A DNA stretch of 64,000 nt from Ruminococcus sp. (lineage in GTDB: Bacteria > Bacillota > Clostridia > Oscillospirales > Ruminococcaceae): the NCBI GenBank assembly GCA_017460665.1, contig JAFUAO010000041.1:174925-238924 (forward strand), written 5' to 3'. The notes under the pieces are model-generated. The model worked only from the letters and a program-made list of their open reading frames with translations, was not told where the DNA came from and did no database searches. Positions 18,161 to 25,641 of the stretch are shown here, one piece after another. A program made the position numbers and the translations under genes. Each line of letters opens with the position of its first letter. Position 1 is the first letter of the stretch.

Positions 18161-18705
18161 AGATATACTCTACCCGTCACGGTGAGACGGACTACAACAA
18201 GCAAGGGCTGGTCCTGGGGACCACTGACCTTCCCCTTAACGAGACCGGAAGAGCTCAGGCCGCAGATCTGGCGGAGCGTATCGCCCGGCTCGGCGATGTG
18301 GAGGTCATCATCGCTTCCCCTCTGAGAAGAGCTCAGGAGACCGCTAAGGCCGTTGCGGAGCGCTGCGGACTGGAGATCATAACTGACGGGGATCTCCGGG
18401 AGTGGGACTACGGTAGCTGCGAGGGCAAGAGCTATTCTGTGGCTGAATTCGGCAAAAAGAAGCGTGAATTCGGCGTCAGGATGGGGGAGAGCGGCGAGTC
18501 GCTGCTCCAGCTTGCACACCGGGTGTACTCAGTGCTGGACAGGATCATCGCCCAGTACAGCGGCAGGACGGTACTGATCGTCAGCCACGGCGGTGTCTGC
18601 CGCATGATAGAGACTTATTTCCACAACATGACCCAGCAGGAGTTCAGCGGCTGGTTCATGGGGAATTGTCAGATATTAGAATACGATACCGAAAAGGAGA
18701 CCTGA
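18157..18705 (+). CDS. histidine phosphatase family protein (phosphoglycerate mutase-like)
   Basis: The phosphohistidine motif RHGETDYN has His8, with a second motif near the C-terminus (IVSHGGVCR). The 182-residue size suits small-molecule phosphatases of the CobC/GpmB type; the substrate is unknown. It overlaps recN by 4 bases and is followed by a beta-galactosidase gene one base later. Confidence 0.88.
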   Translation: MKIYSTRHGETDYNKQGLVLGTTDLPLNETGRAQAADLAERIARLGDVEVIIASPLRRAQETAKAVAERCGLEIITDGDLREWDYGSCEGKSYSVAEFGKKKREFGVRMGESGESLLQLAHRVYSVLDRIIAQYSGRTVLIVSHGGVCRMIETYFHNMTQQEFSGWFMGNCQILEYDTEKET

Positions 18706-18706
18706 T

Positions 18707-20677
18707 ATGAGAATAGGTGTTGATCACTATCCCGAGCAGTGGGATAGGTCTTTGTGGGAAAAGGATGCCGAGCTCATGGCAAAGACAGGCGTCAGAGTCG
18801 TTCGCATAGGCGAGTTCGCTTGGTCGAAGCTGGAGCCCCGTGACGGCGAGTTCGACTTTGAGTGGCTGGACGAGGTGATCGCGATATTTGAGAGGTTCAG
18901 CATTGGAGTAGTCATGTGCGCTCCCACCAATTGTCCGCCGCTTTGGTTCTACAAGGCCCACCCGGAGGCTGTACAGGTAGGCCCTGACGGGGTCCGCATC
19001 CAGACAGGGATCCGTGGGCACCGCTGCATTAATTCGCCGATCTTCCTTGCATACGCAAAGAGGATCACTGAGCAGCTCATCCGCAGATATGCCGGCAGGA
19101 AGATCATCATCGCCTGGCAGCTCGACAATGAGCTCGAGGCCTATCCCTGCACCTGTGAGGTCTGCAAGGATAAGTTCAGGAGCTGGCTCTCGGACAGATA
19201 CGATAATATCGAGGCCGTCAACAAGGCCTTCGGGAACAGCGTGTGGAGCCTTGGATACAGCGACTTCTGCGAGGTAGAGCCTCCCACGGCCTACCCCAAG
19301 GCCTGGCAGAACCCGGCGCTGTGCATGGACTGGTACCGCTTCATAAATGACTGCCTCTACAGCTATATCAAGGAGCTTTCGATCGTTATCCGCAAGGAGG
19401 ACCCGAAGGTGCCTCTGACCACGAATACATGGCTCTGCGAGAACGCACCGGACTTCTACAAGCTCTTCGACAATTTGGACTTTGTCTCCTATGACAACTA
19501 CCCGGCGCTGACTATCCCGAAGGACCCGGAGGAGTTCTACTCTCACGCCTTCCACCTAGACCTGATGAGGGGCGTCAAGGAGCAGAGCTTCTGGGTGATG
19601 GAGCAGCTCAGCGGCGCTACGGGGAGCTGGACGCCTATGTCTCCCACCCCGAGACCGGGCATGATCATGGGCTACGGCTTGCAGGCTATCGCCCACGGAG
19701 CCGACACTGTTGTACACTTCCGCTGGAGAACGGCAGTCTCAGGCGCTGAGATGCACTGGCACGGCCTTATAGACCACAGCAACGTCCCCGGAAGGCGCTT
19801 CTTCGAGTTCTCCGAGCTGTGCAAGACCGTCTCGAAGCTGAAGGTCCTGGAGAACACCCAGATGATCTCTGAGATCGCGATCCTGTATTCTCCCGAGAAC
19901 GATCAGGCCTTCAAGATCCAGCCCCAGACCGAGGGCTTCTACTACCTTGAGCAGCTCAAATACTTCCACGCAGCCTTTACAAGATACGGCGCAAATATCG
20001 ACGTAGTTTCCCCTGAGAGCGACCTGTCCCGCTATAAGCTGGTAGTCGCTCCCACGATGTACATCGGCGACAAGAAGGCCTCAGAGAACATCTATCGCTA
20101 TGTTATACAGGGAGGGACCCTTGTCCTGACCAACCGCAGCGGTGTCAAGGACGAGAACAACAACTGCGTCATGGACACTCTCCCGGCCTCATACAAGGAG
20201 CTGATCGGCGCAGAGATCTCGGAGTACGACCCGATCGGAGCTCAGGAGCAGACGATCAGGGACTTCGCCGGGAACGAGTTCGTGTGCCGCCAGTGGTGCG
20301 ACATACTCCAGCCCACTACTGCAAGGGCCTATGCTGAGTACAACGACAATTTCTACCGCTGCTGTCCGGCAGTCACCATGAACCGCTACTGCGGAGGAGT
20401 CGCCTATTATGTGGGGACAGTCTGCAAGTCTGATTTCTACGAGAGCTTTGCTTCAAATTTGATGAAGCAGACCGGTATCCCAAGGCTCAAGGGGCTCCCC
20501 AGAGGAGTGGAGGTAACTACACGCACCAACGGCCTTGACGACTTTATCTTCTTCTTCAACAACTCCGACGCTCACGTTACGATCCCGCTGCCCAAGCCCA
20601 TGTACAGCATCATCGACTCAGTGGGCAAGGATAAGCTGGAGCTGGGGCCCTTCGAGGTCGATATAGTTAGGAAGTGA
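18707..20677 (+). CDS. GH42 beta-galactosidase, cytoplasmic
   Basis: This glycoside hydrolase family 42 enzyme has an N-terminal TIM barrel beginning VDHYPEQWD, proposed acid/base Glu142 (LDNELEAY) and proposed nucleophile Glu299 (WVMEQLSG). A Cys-rich zinc cluster (CTCEVCKDKF) follows the acid/base. The trimerization domain occupies about 395-600 and a small beta domain the end. No signal peptide is present, so it acts on imported galactosides or galacto-oligosaccharides. It is embedded in a housekeeping operon, with AAGGAGACC as ribosome site. Confidence 0.93.
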   Translation: MRIGVDHYPEQWDRSLWEKDAELMAKTGVRVVRIGEFAWSKLEPRDGEFDFEWLDEVIAIFERFSIGVVMCAPTNCPPLWFYKAHPEAVQVGPDGVRIQTGIRGHRCINSPIFLAYAKRITEQLIRRYAGRKIIIAWQLDNELEAYPCTCEVCKDKFRSWLSDRYDNIEAVNKAFGNSVWSLGYSDFCEVEPPTAYPKAWQNPALCMDWYRFINDCLYSYIKELSIVIRKEDPKVPLTTNTWLCENAPDFYKLFDNLDFVSYDNYPALTIPKDPEEFYSHAFHLDLMRGVKEQSFWVMEQLSGATGSWTPMSPTPRPGMIMGYGLQAIAHGADTVVHFRWRTAVSGAEMHWHGLIDHSNVPGRRFFEFSELCKTVSKLKVLENTQMISEIAILYSPENDQAFKIQPQTEGFYYLEQLKYFHAAFTRYGANIDVVSPESDLSRYKLVVAPTMYIGDKKASENIYRYVIQGGTLVLTNRSGVKDENNNCVMDTLPASYKELIGAEISEYDPIGAQEQTIRDFAGNEFVCRQWCDILQPTTARAYAEYNDNFYRCCPAVTMNRYCGGVAYYVGTVCKSDFYESFASNLMKQTGIPRLKGLPRGVEVTTRTNGLDDFIFFFNNSDAHVTIPLPKPMYSIIDSVGKDKLELGPFEVDIVRK

Positions 20678-20680
20678 CCT

Positions 20681-21115
20681 ATGAGGATAGTTTTGCAGCG
20701 TGTCTCCTCTGCCAGCGTAACAGTTGACGGGGAGGTCACCGGAAGGATCGGCACCGGCTATCTGGTGCTGCTGGGAGTCGGTCAGGGCGACACCGAGGAG
20801 GACTGCCGCCGGCTGGCTGACAAGATCATAAAGCTGAGGATCTTTGCTGACGAGAACGGCAAGACCAACTTGGATCTGGCCGCCGTGGGAGGAGATCTGC
20901 TGGTGGTCTCACAGTTCACCCTATATGCGGACTGTCGCAAGGGTAACCGCCCCAACTTCATACAGGCCGGCGCTCCCGACGAGGCCGAGCGGCTGTATGA
21001 CTACTTCGTCTGGTACTGCCGCAGCAAGGGCCAGCGTGTGGAAACGGGAGTTTTCGGCGGCGACATGAAGGTGGAGCTCACCAACGACGGGCCCTTCACA
21101 GTGATCCTCGAATAG
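20681..21115 (+). CDS. dtd: D-aminoacyl-tRNA deacylase
   Basis: Dtd hydrolyses D-amino acids (and glycine) mischarged on tRNA. The 144 residues carry the [17 protein letters not shown] block; the C-terminal Gly-cisPro motif reads NDGPFT rather than the usual NxGPVT, a mild variant. It begins 4 bases after the GH42 stop. Confidence 0.94.
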   Translation: MRIVLQRVSSASVTVDGEVTGRIGTGYLVLLGVGQGDTEEDCRRLADKIIKLRIFADENGKTNLDLAAVGGDLLVVSQFTLYADCRKGNRPNFIQAGAPDEAERLYDYFVWYCRSKGQRVETGVFGGDMKVELTNDGPFTVILE

Positions 21116-21124
21116 TATATTTTC

Positions 21125-21163
21125 ACCTCTTTTGCAGATACTTGCAGAAGAGGTGATCTTTTT
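21125..21163 (+). terminator. terminator-like hairpin that contains the PBP ribosome site
   Basis: ACCTCTTTTGCA (21125-21136) pairs with TGCAGAAGAGGT (21143-21154) around a 6-base loop, and five T follow at 21159-21163. It looks like an intrinsic terminator for dtd, yet its 3' arm holds AGAGGTG, the only ribosome site for the downstream transpeptidase, and its T-tract runs into the TTG start codon. Confidence 0.7.
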
Positions 21164-22754
21164 GCGCAGACGGGCAGAATTTGGCATAATAGCGCTTGCG
21201 GCGGCGTTTTTTCTGATGTTCACGGCGGTGGGGCTGAACTACTTTCGGCTCTCTCAGGGAGGAGCGGCCGTGGGAGCAGGTTCCTCTCAGGCTTTAGTGG
21301 AGCTCTCGGCCGGGGAGTCACAAGGCACGATCTTCGACCGGGAGCTCCGCCCTCTGACCAACGCCTCTGTCAGGTACAGAGCGGCGGTGGTTCCGGGGAT
21401 CCTAGAGGAGGACCTGAGCGCCTACGTTCTGGATAAGGAGGAGCTCCGCCAAAGGCTGGCCGAGGGGGAGCCCTTCGTCATCGACTGCGTGAAGGGAGCT
21501 CTCGAGAGCGACGCTGTGACCGTGTTTGAGATCCCGGAGAGGTATACCGGGGAGGAGACCGCCCCTCATGTTATCGGCTATCTTTCTCAGGGGAAGGGCG
21601 TTTCCGGGCTGGAATTCGCCTACGACAGGCTCCTTCGGGAGGGCGCTCTGGACAATAGGGTGATCTACTCCGCCGACGGCTTCGGGCAGGTCCTTGCCGG
21701 TGACGGGAAGTCCGTGTCCCGGAGCTCTAAGGCTCGCACCGGCGTGGTGACGACACTTGACAGGGACCTCCAGCAGATCTGCCATGAGGAGGGCCTTGCC
21801 ATGGAGAAGGGCGCCGTGGTCCTCTCGGAGGTGGGGACAGGGGATATTCTGGCCCTTTGTAGCTTTCCGGAGTTCAGCCGTGATGACATCGCCTCCGCCC
21901 TGACGGACTGGGACAGTCCCCTGATAAACAGGGCGCTGTACTCCTACAGCGTGGGGTCGGCCTTCAAGCTGGTGACGGCCTGTGAGGCACTTTCCGAGGG
22001 CGCAGGAGGCTTTATCAGCACCTGCACCGGCAGCGCAGACATCTCCGGCCAGATCTTTTCCTGCCACCGCTCCGACGGCCACGGCCAGCAGGACCTCTCG
22101 CAGGCCATGACCAACTCCTGCAACACCTACTTCATCGAGCTGAGCCGGATCCTTGACACAGCAAAGCTCCGGGATCTGTCCTTCAGTCTGGGCTTTGGCC
22201 GGGAGACCCACCTATGCTCCGGGATGACGGGCTCTGCGGGCGTCCTCCCTACGGTGGAGGAGCTGATGATCCCGGCGGAGCTGGCCAACTTCTCCTTCGG
22301 ACAGGGAAGGCTCACCGCCACGCCCCTCCAGGTCAACCAGCTCACAGGAGCCATTGCCGGGAACGGCGAGCTTGCCCTCCTGCGGCTCATTCGGGGGATA
22401 ACTCTTGACGGCGAGAGCGTGGCCAACGAGAAGGCGCCTCAGCGCTCGGCGGTCATTGATCCGGAGGTGGCCGAGGAGCTGAGACTGCTCATGATCCATG
22501 CGGTCAGCGACAACGAGAGCTCAAACGCCCGCAGCGACATCGTGACCGTGGGAGCAAAGACCTCCACCGCCCAGACCGGACGCTTCTCAGAGGAGGGCGA
22601 GGAGCTGTGCAACGCCTGGATCACCGGGTTTTTCCCGGCATATTCCCCCCGGTATGTGCTGACAGTGCTGGTGGAGGACGGCGGCTACGGCAACGACGCG
22701 GCGGCTCCTATTTTCCGCAGGATCGCCGAGAGGACAGCGGAGCTCAAAGGCTGA
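21162..22754 (+). CDS. penicillin-binding protein 2-like transpeptidase
   Basis: This is a membrane-anchored peptidoglycan transpeptidase of the PBP2/SpoVD-like class. One N-terminal membrane helix (about residues 5-28) precedes a small dimerization-like domain and the transpeptidase domain. The active-site SxxK is S266-AFK269, and SxN is S319-CN321. The third motif reads K466-T-S468 (AKTSTAQTG) instead of KTG. I start at TTG 21162, seven bases after AGAGGTG; an in-frame TTG at 21132 lacks a ribosome site. The 530 residues lack a PASTA domain. Confidence 0.86.
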   Translation: MRRRAEFGIIALAAAFFLMFTAVGLNYFRLSQGGAAVGAGSSQALVELSAGESQGTIFDRELRPLTNASVRYRAAVVPGILEEDLSAYVLDKEELRQRLAEGEPFVIDCVKGALESDAVTVFEIPERYTGEETAPHVIGYLSQGKGVSGLEFAYDRLLREGALDNRVIYSADGFGQVLAGDGKSVSRSSKARTGVVTTLDRDLQQICHEEGLAMEKGAVVLSEVGTGDILALCSFPEFSRDDIASALTDWDSPLINRALYSYSVGSAFKLVTACEALSEGAGGFISTCTGSADISGQIFSCHRSDGHGQQDLSQAMTNSCNTYFIELSRILDTAKLRDLSFSLGFGRETHLCSGMTGSAGVLPTVEELMIPAELANFSFGQGRLTATPLQVNQLTGAIAGNGELALLRLIRGITLDGESVANEKAPQRSAVIDPEVAEELRLLMIHAVSDNESSNARSDIVTVGAKTSTAQTGRFSEEGEELCNAWITGFFPAYSPRYVLTVLVEDGGYGNDAAAPIFRRIAERTAELKG

Positions 22755-22767
22755 TCTGGTCAAATAC

Positions 22768-22796
22768 TTGACAAAAGGAGAAGTTTCGTGTAAAAT
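22768..22796 (+). promoter_or_regulatory. SigA-type promoter of the C11 peptidase gene
   Basis: TTGACA at 22768-22773 and TAAAAT at 22791-22796 are spaced by 17 bases, about 55 bases upstream of the start codon. Confidence 0.88.
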
Positions 22797-22850
22797 GTAT
22801 TTGTAAAGCTGCGCTCTCATGCGGCTCATCTTCGATAATGGAGGTTTACT

Positions 22851-25241
22851 ATGGACCAGAACAACAGGCCCCGTGCCAGAGGGAAAAACGTTACGTCTGG
22901 CGGAAGCGGCGTTCATAAAAGAGGCGACGGCCTCGGTACAGGCAAGGTCGGCTCAAACAGTCAGGCCGGCAAAACTGCATCAGGCGGCGGTGGAGGAAAG
23001 CGTGCTGCGGCCGGCGGCGGATCCCTGCTGCTGATCCTTGCGCTGATCTTCCTGCCTAAGCTCCTTGGCGGCAGCGGCGGAGGAGGTACCAGCTCCGGCG
23101 GCGGTCTTGGAGACTTAGTGGGCTCTCTTCTGGGAGGAGCAGGCTCCTCTCCGGAAGGCTTCAGCTTCGCAAACGAGGACTCCAACAACTCAGGATATTC
23201 GGCCAGCGGCGGCGGAACTGTAGATAACAGCGTTGCCAGCGGCTCCCGTGCTAAGAGGACGAATATCATCGGCAATAACCAGGACACCGTGACCCTCATG
23301 GTGTATATGTGCGGAACTGACCTTGAGTCCAAATACGGCATGGCTTCCTCCGATATGGCGGAGATGGCTGCTGCTACATACGGCGACAACGTGAACATCA
23401 TCTGCTACACCGGCGGCTGCTCTCAGTGGAAAACTCAGGGCATCAGCAATAAGGTCAACCAGATCTATCAGATCAAGGACGGCGGCCTGAGACAGCTCGT
23501 AGCTGACGACGGCAGCAAGGCTATGACCAACCCGGACACTCTTGCAGGCTTTATCCAGTACTGCGCCAAGAATTTCCCGGCCAACCGCAATGAGCTGATC
23601 CTTTGGGACCACGGCGGCGGATCTGTCAGCGGCTACGGCTACGACGAGAAGAACAAGTCCTCGGGCTCCATGGATCTTGCCAATATCAGCAAGGCCCTCA
23701 AGAAGGGCGGAGTGACCTTCGACTTCATCGGCTTCGACGCCTGCCTCATGGCAACGGCTGAGACTGCCCTGATGCTGAACGACTACGCCGACTACATGAT
23801 CGCCTCTGAGGAGACCGAGCCCGGCGTGGGCTGGTACTACACCAACTGGGTGACAAAGCTGGGCAGCAATACATCTATGCCTACGGTGGAGATCGGCAAG
23901 AACATCGTTGACGACTTCGTGACCACCTGTGCGACTAAGTGCAAGGGCCAGAAGACCACGCTCTCCGTTATCGACTTGGCTGAGTTCTCAAATACCGTTC
24001 CCAGCAAGCTCAACGCCTTCGCAAGCAGCATCAGCAATAAGATCTCCAGCAACGATTATCAGTCGATCTCTGACGCTAGATACGGCGCAAGGGAGTTCGC
24101 TCAGAGCTCTAAGATCGACCAGGTGGATCTTGTGCATCTTGCGGAAAACGTTGGCACTAACGAGGGATTTGAGCTCTCCAGCGCACTGAAGAGCGCTGTC
24201 AAGTACAACCGTACCTCTACGAATATGACCAACGCTTACGGCGTTTCGATCTATTTCCCGTATCAGCGCACATCCTATGTGGACACGGCCTGCAACACCT
24301 ACAGCCAGATCGGCATGGATCCCTCTTATTCAAAGTGTATCCGTCAGTTCGCTAAGCTGGAGACCGGCGGTCAGATCGCTGCCGGCGGCACAGGCTCGCC
24401 CTTAGGATCTCTGTTCGGACTTGGCGGCTCCGGCTCGTCCAGCTCCTCAGGGAGCGCTGACATGATCGGCTCACTTCTGGGCTCCTTCCTTGGCGGAGGA
24501 AGCTCGGGGCGCTCGATCGCCGGCCTTGACAGCTCCAACAGCGACTTCATGAACGAGAGCAGCGTTTCCAACGACGATGCTGCGGAGTACCTGTCACTGA
24601 ACTACTTCGACGCAAATAACCTTGTCTGGGAGGAGGACGGCGACAGCTACCTCATGGATCTCCCGGAGTCTCAGTGGAAGCTGGTCCATAAGCTGGATCT
24701 GAATATGTTCTACGACGACGGCGAGGGCTATGTGGATCTGGGTCTGGACAACGTCTACTCCTTCGACGACAACGGAAAGCTGGCAGCTGACGTTTCCAAG
24801 AACTGGCTGGCTATCGACGGCCAGACCATCGCATATTACCACATGGATACCGTTGACAACGGCGACGACGATTGGTCTATAACAGGCTATGTTCCGGCAT
24901 TCCTCAACGGCGAGCGTGTGAATTTGATCCTTGTTTTCGATAACGAGGAGCCCAACGGCTACATCGCCGGCGCAGATACGGATTACTCCAAGACCGGCGA
25001 CACTCAGACCGTTGCAAAGAGCCTTGAAGAGGTGAAGGCCGGGGACAAGCTGGAGTTCATCTGCGACTACTACACCTACGACGGCGAGTATCAGGACAGC
25101 TATATCCTTGGGGACGAGATCACCCTCGGGGACAAGGTGACTATCAGCAATACCGACGTGGGCAGCGGTCAGGTGAGACTGATGTACTGCTTCACAGACA
25201 TCTATAACCAGGAATACTGGACAGAGGCTATCGTGAAATAA
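22851..25241 (+). CDS. clostripain-family (C11) cysteine peptidase, membrane anchored
   Basis: This 796-residue protein has a basic Gly-rich cytoplasmic-like N-terminus, one hydrophobic anchor near 60-75 (LLLILALIFLPKLL), a Gly/Ser linker, then a caspase-like C11 domain. His254 (WDHGGGS) and Cys298 (FDACLMA) form the expected catalytic dyad. A second Gly/Ser-rich linker at about 500-565 leads to a C-terminal acidic beta domain of unknown role (about 570-796). Clostripains cleave after Arg; the substrate is unknown. It is a single-gene unit with its own promoter and terminator. TGGAGG precedes the ATG. Confidence 0.9.
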   Translation: MDQNNRPRARGKNVTSGGSGVHKRGDGLGTGKVGSNSQAGKTASGGGGGKRAAAGGGSLLLILALIFLPKLLGGSGGGGTSSGGGLGDLVGSLLGGAGSSPEGFSFANEDSNNSGYSASGGGTVDNSVASGSRAKRTNIIGNNQDTVTLMVYMCGTDLESKYGMASSDMAEMAAATYGDNVNIICYTGGCSQWKTQGISNKVNQIYQIKDGGLRQLVADDGSKAMTNPDTLAGFIQYCAKNFPANRNELILWDHGGGSVSGYGYDEKNKSSGSMDLANISKALKKGGVTFDFIGFDACLMATAETALMLNDYADYMIASEETEPGVGWYYTNWVTKLGSNTSMPTVEIGKNIVDDFVTTCATKCKGQKTTLSVIDLAEFSNTVPSKLNAFASSISNKISSNDYQSISDARYGAREFAQSSKIDQVDLVHLAENVGTNEGFELSSALKSAVKYNRTSTNMTNAYGVSIYFPYQRTSYVDTACNTYSQIGMDPSYSKCIRQFAKLETGGQIAAGGTGSPLGSLFGLGGSGSSSSSGSADMIGSLLGSFLGGGSSGRSIAGLDSSNSDFMNESSVSNDDAAEYLSLNYFDANNLVWEEDGDSYLMDLPESQWKLVHKLDLNMFYDDGEGYVDLGLDNVYSFDDNGKLAADVSKNWLAIDGQTIAYYHMDTVDNGDDDWSITGYVPAFLNGERVNLILVFDNEEPNGYIAGADTDYSKTGDTQTVAKSLEEVKAGDKLEFICDYYTYDGEYQDSYILGDEITLGDKVTISNTDVGSGQVRLMYCFTDIYNQEYWTEAIVK

Positions 25242-25248
25242 GATCTTT

Positions 25249-25287
25249 GAGCCGCAGCTTTTCCGCTCATGACGGAGGCTGCGGCTC
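25249..25287 (+). terminator. terminator after the C11 peptidase gene
   Basis: GAGCCGCAGC pairs with GCTGCGGCTC as a 10-bp stem whose interior can extend through TCCG/CGGA. The following tail is only modestly T-rich (ATTTATCCGCTTTTT), so termination may be incomplete. Confidence 0.75.
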
Positions 25288-25357
25288 ATTTATCCGCTTT
25301 TTCGTGAGACACGGTATCATCGAGGAGGAAGGGGCGCTCTTTTTTGCAGGAAAACCC

Positions 25358-25386
25358 TTGACAAAATGCCTGCTATGAGCTATAAT
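25358..25386 (+). promoter_or_regulatory. SigA-type promoter of the alaS transcript
   Basis: TTGACA at 25358-25363 and TATAAT at 25381-25386 are a consensus pair with a 17-base spacer. Transcription should start near 25393 and run through the T-box leader. Confidence 0.92.
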
Positions 25387-25392
25387 AAATTT

Positions 25393-25601
25393 GTATGGCA
25401 ATGACGGGAATGACTGGCAGGATCACCTTCAGAGAGAAAGCGGACGGTGGGAGCTTTCGGCGGTCGGTCAGGTGCTCACCCTGAGCCTTTCCGGGAAACC
25501 GGGGCGTAGCTCTGCGTTAAAGAGAACGAGGAGGGGAGAGCTCCCCTTGAATTTGGGTGGTACCACGAGAGCCTTCGTCCCATTGCGGCGGGGCTTTTTT
25601 T
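25393..25601 (+). ncRNA. T-box riboswitch (Ala) upstream of alaS
   Basis: This is a tRNA-sensing T-box leader. The antiterminator T-box GGGTGGTACCACG is at 25555-25567, followed by a terminator arm and a T-run at 25595-25601. Stem I features include AGAGA near 25432-25438 and a GGTGG loop near 25446. A GCT triplet at 25474-25476 within GGTGCTCACC is the likely Ala specifier (inference). Uncharged tRNA-Ala would bind and let transcription continue into alaS. Confidence 0.9.
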
Positions 25602-25641
25602 GCGTACTGACAGCGATCATTTATAAAAGGAGATATATCAC

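Noticed and set aside
21402-22211. Minus-strand frame opposite the PBP gene
   Set aside because: No family features and complete overlap with the transpeptidase domain, whose motifs are intact.
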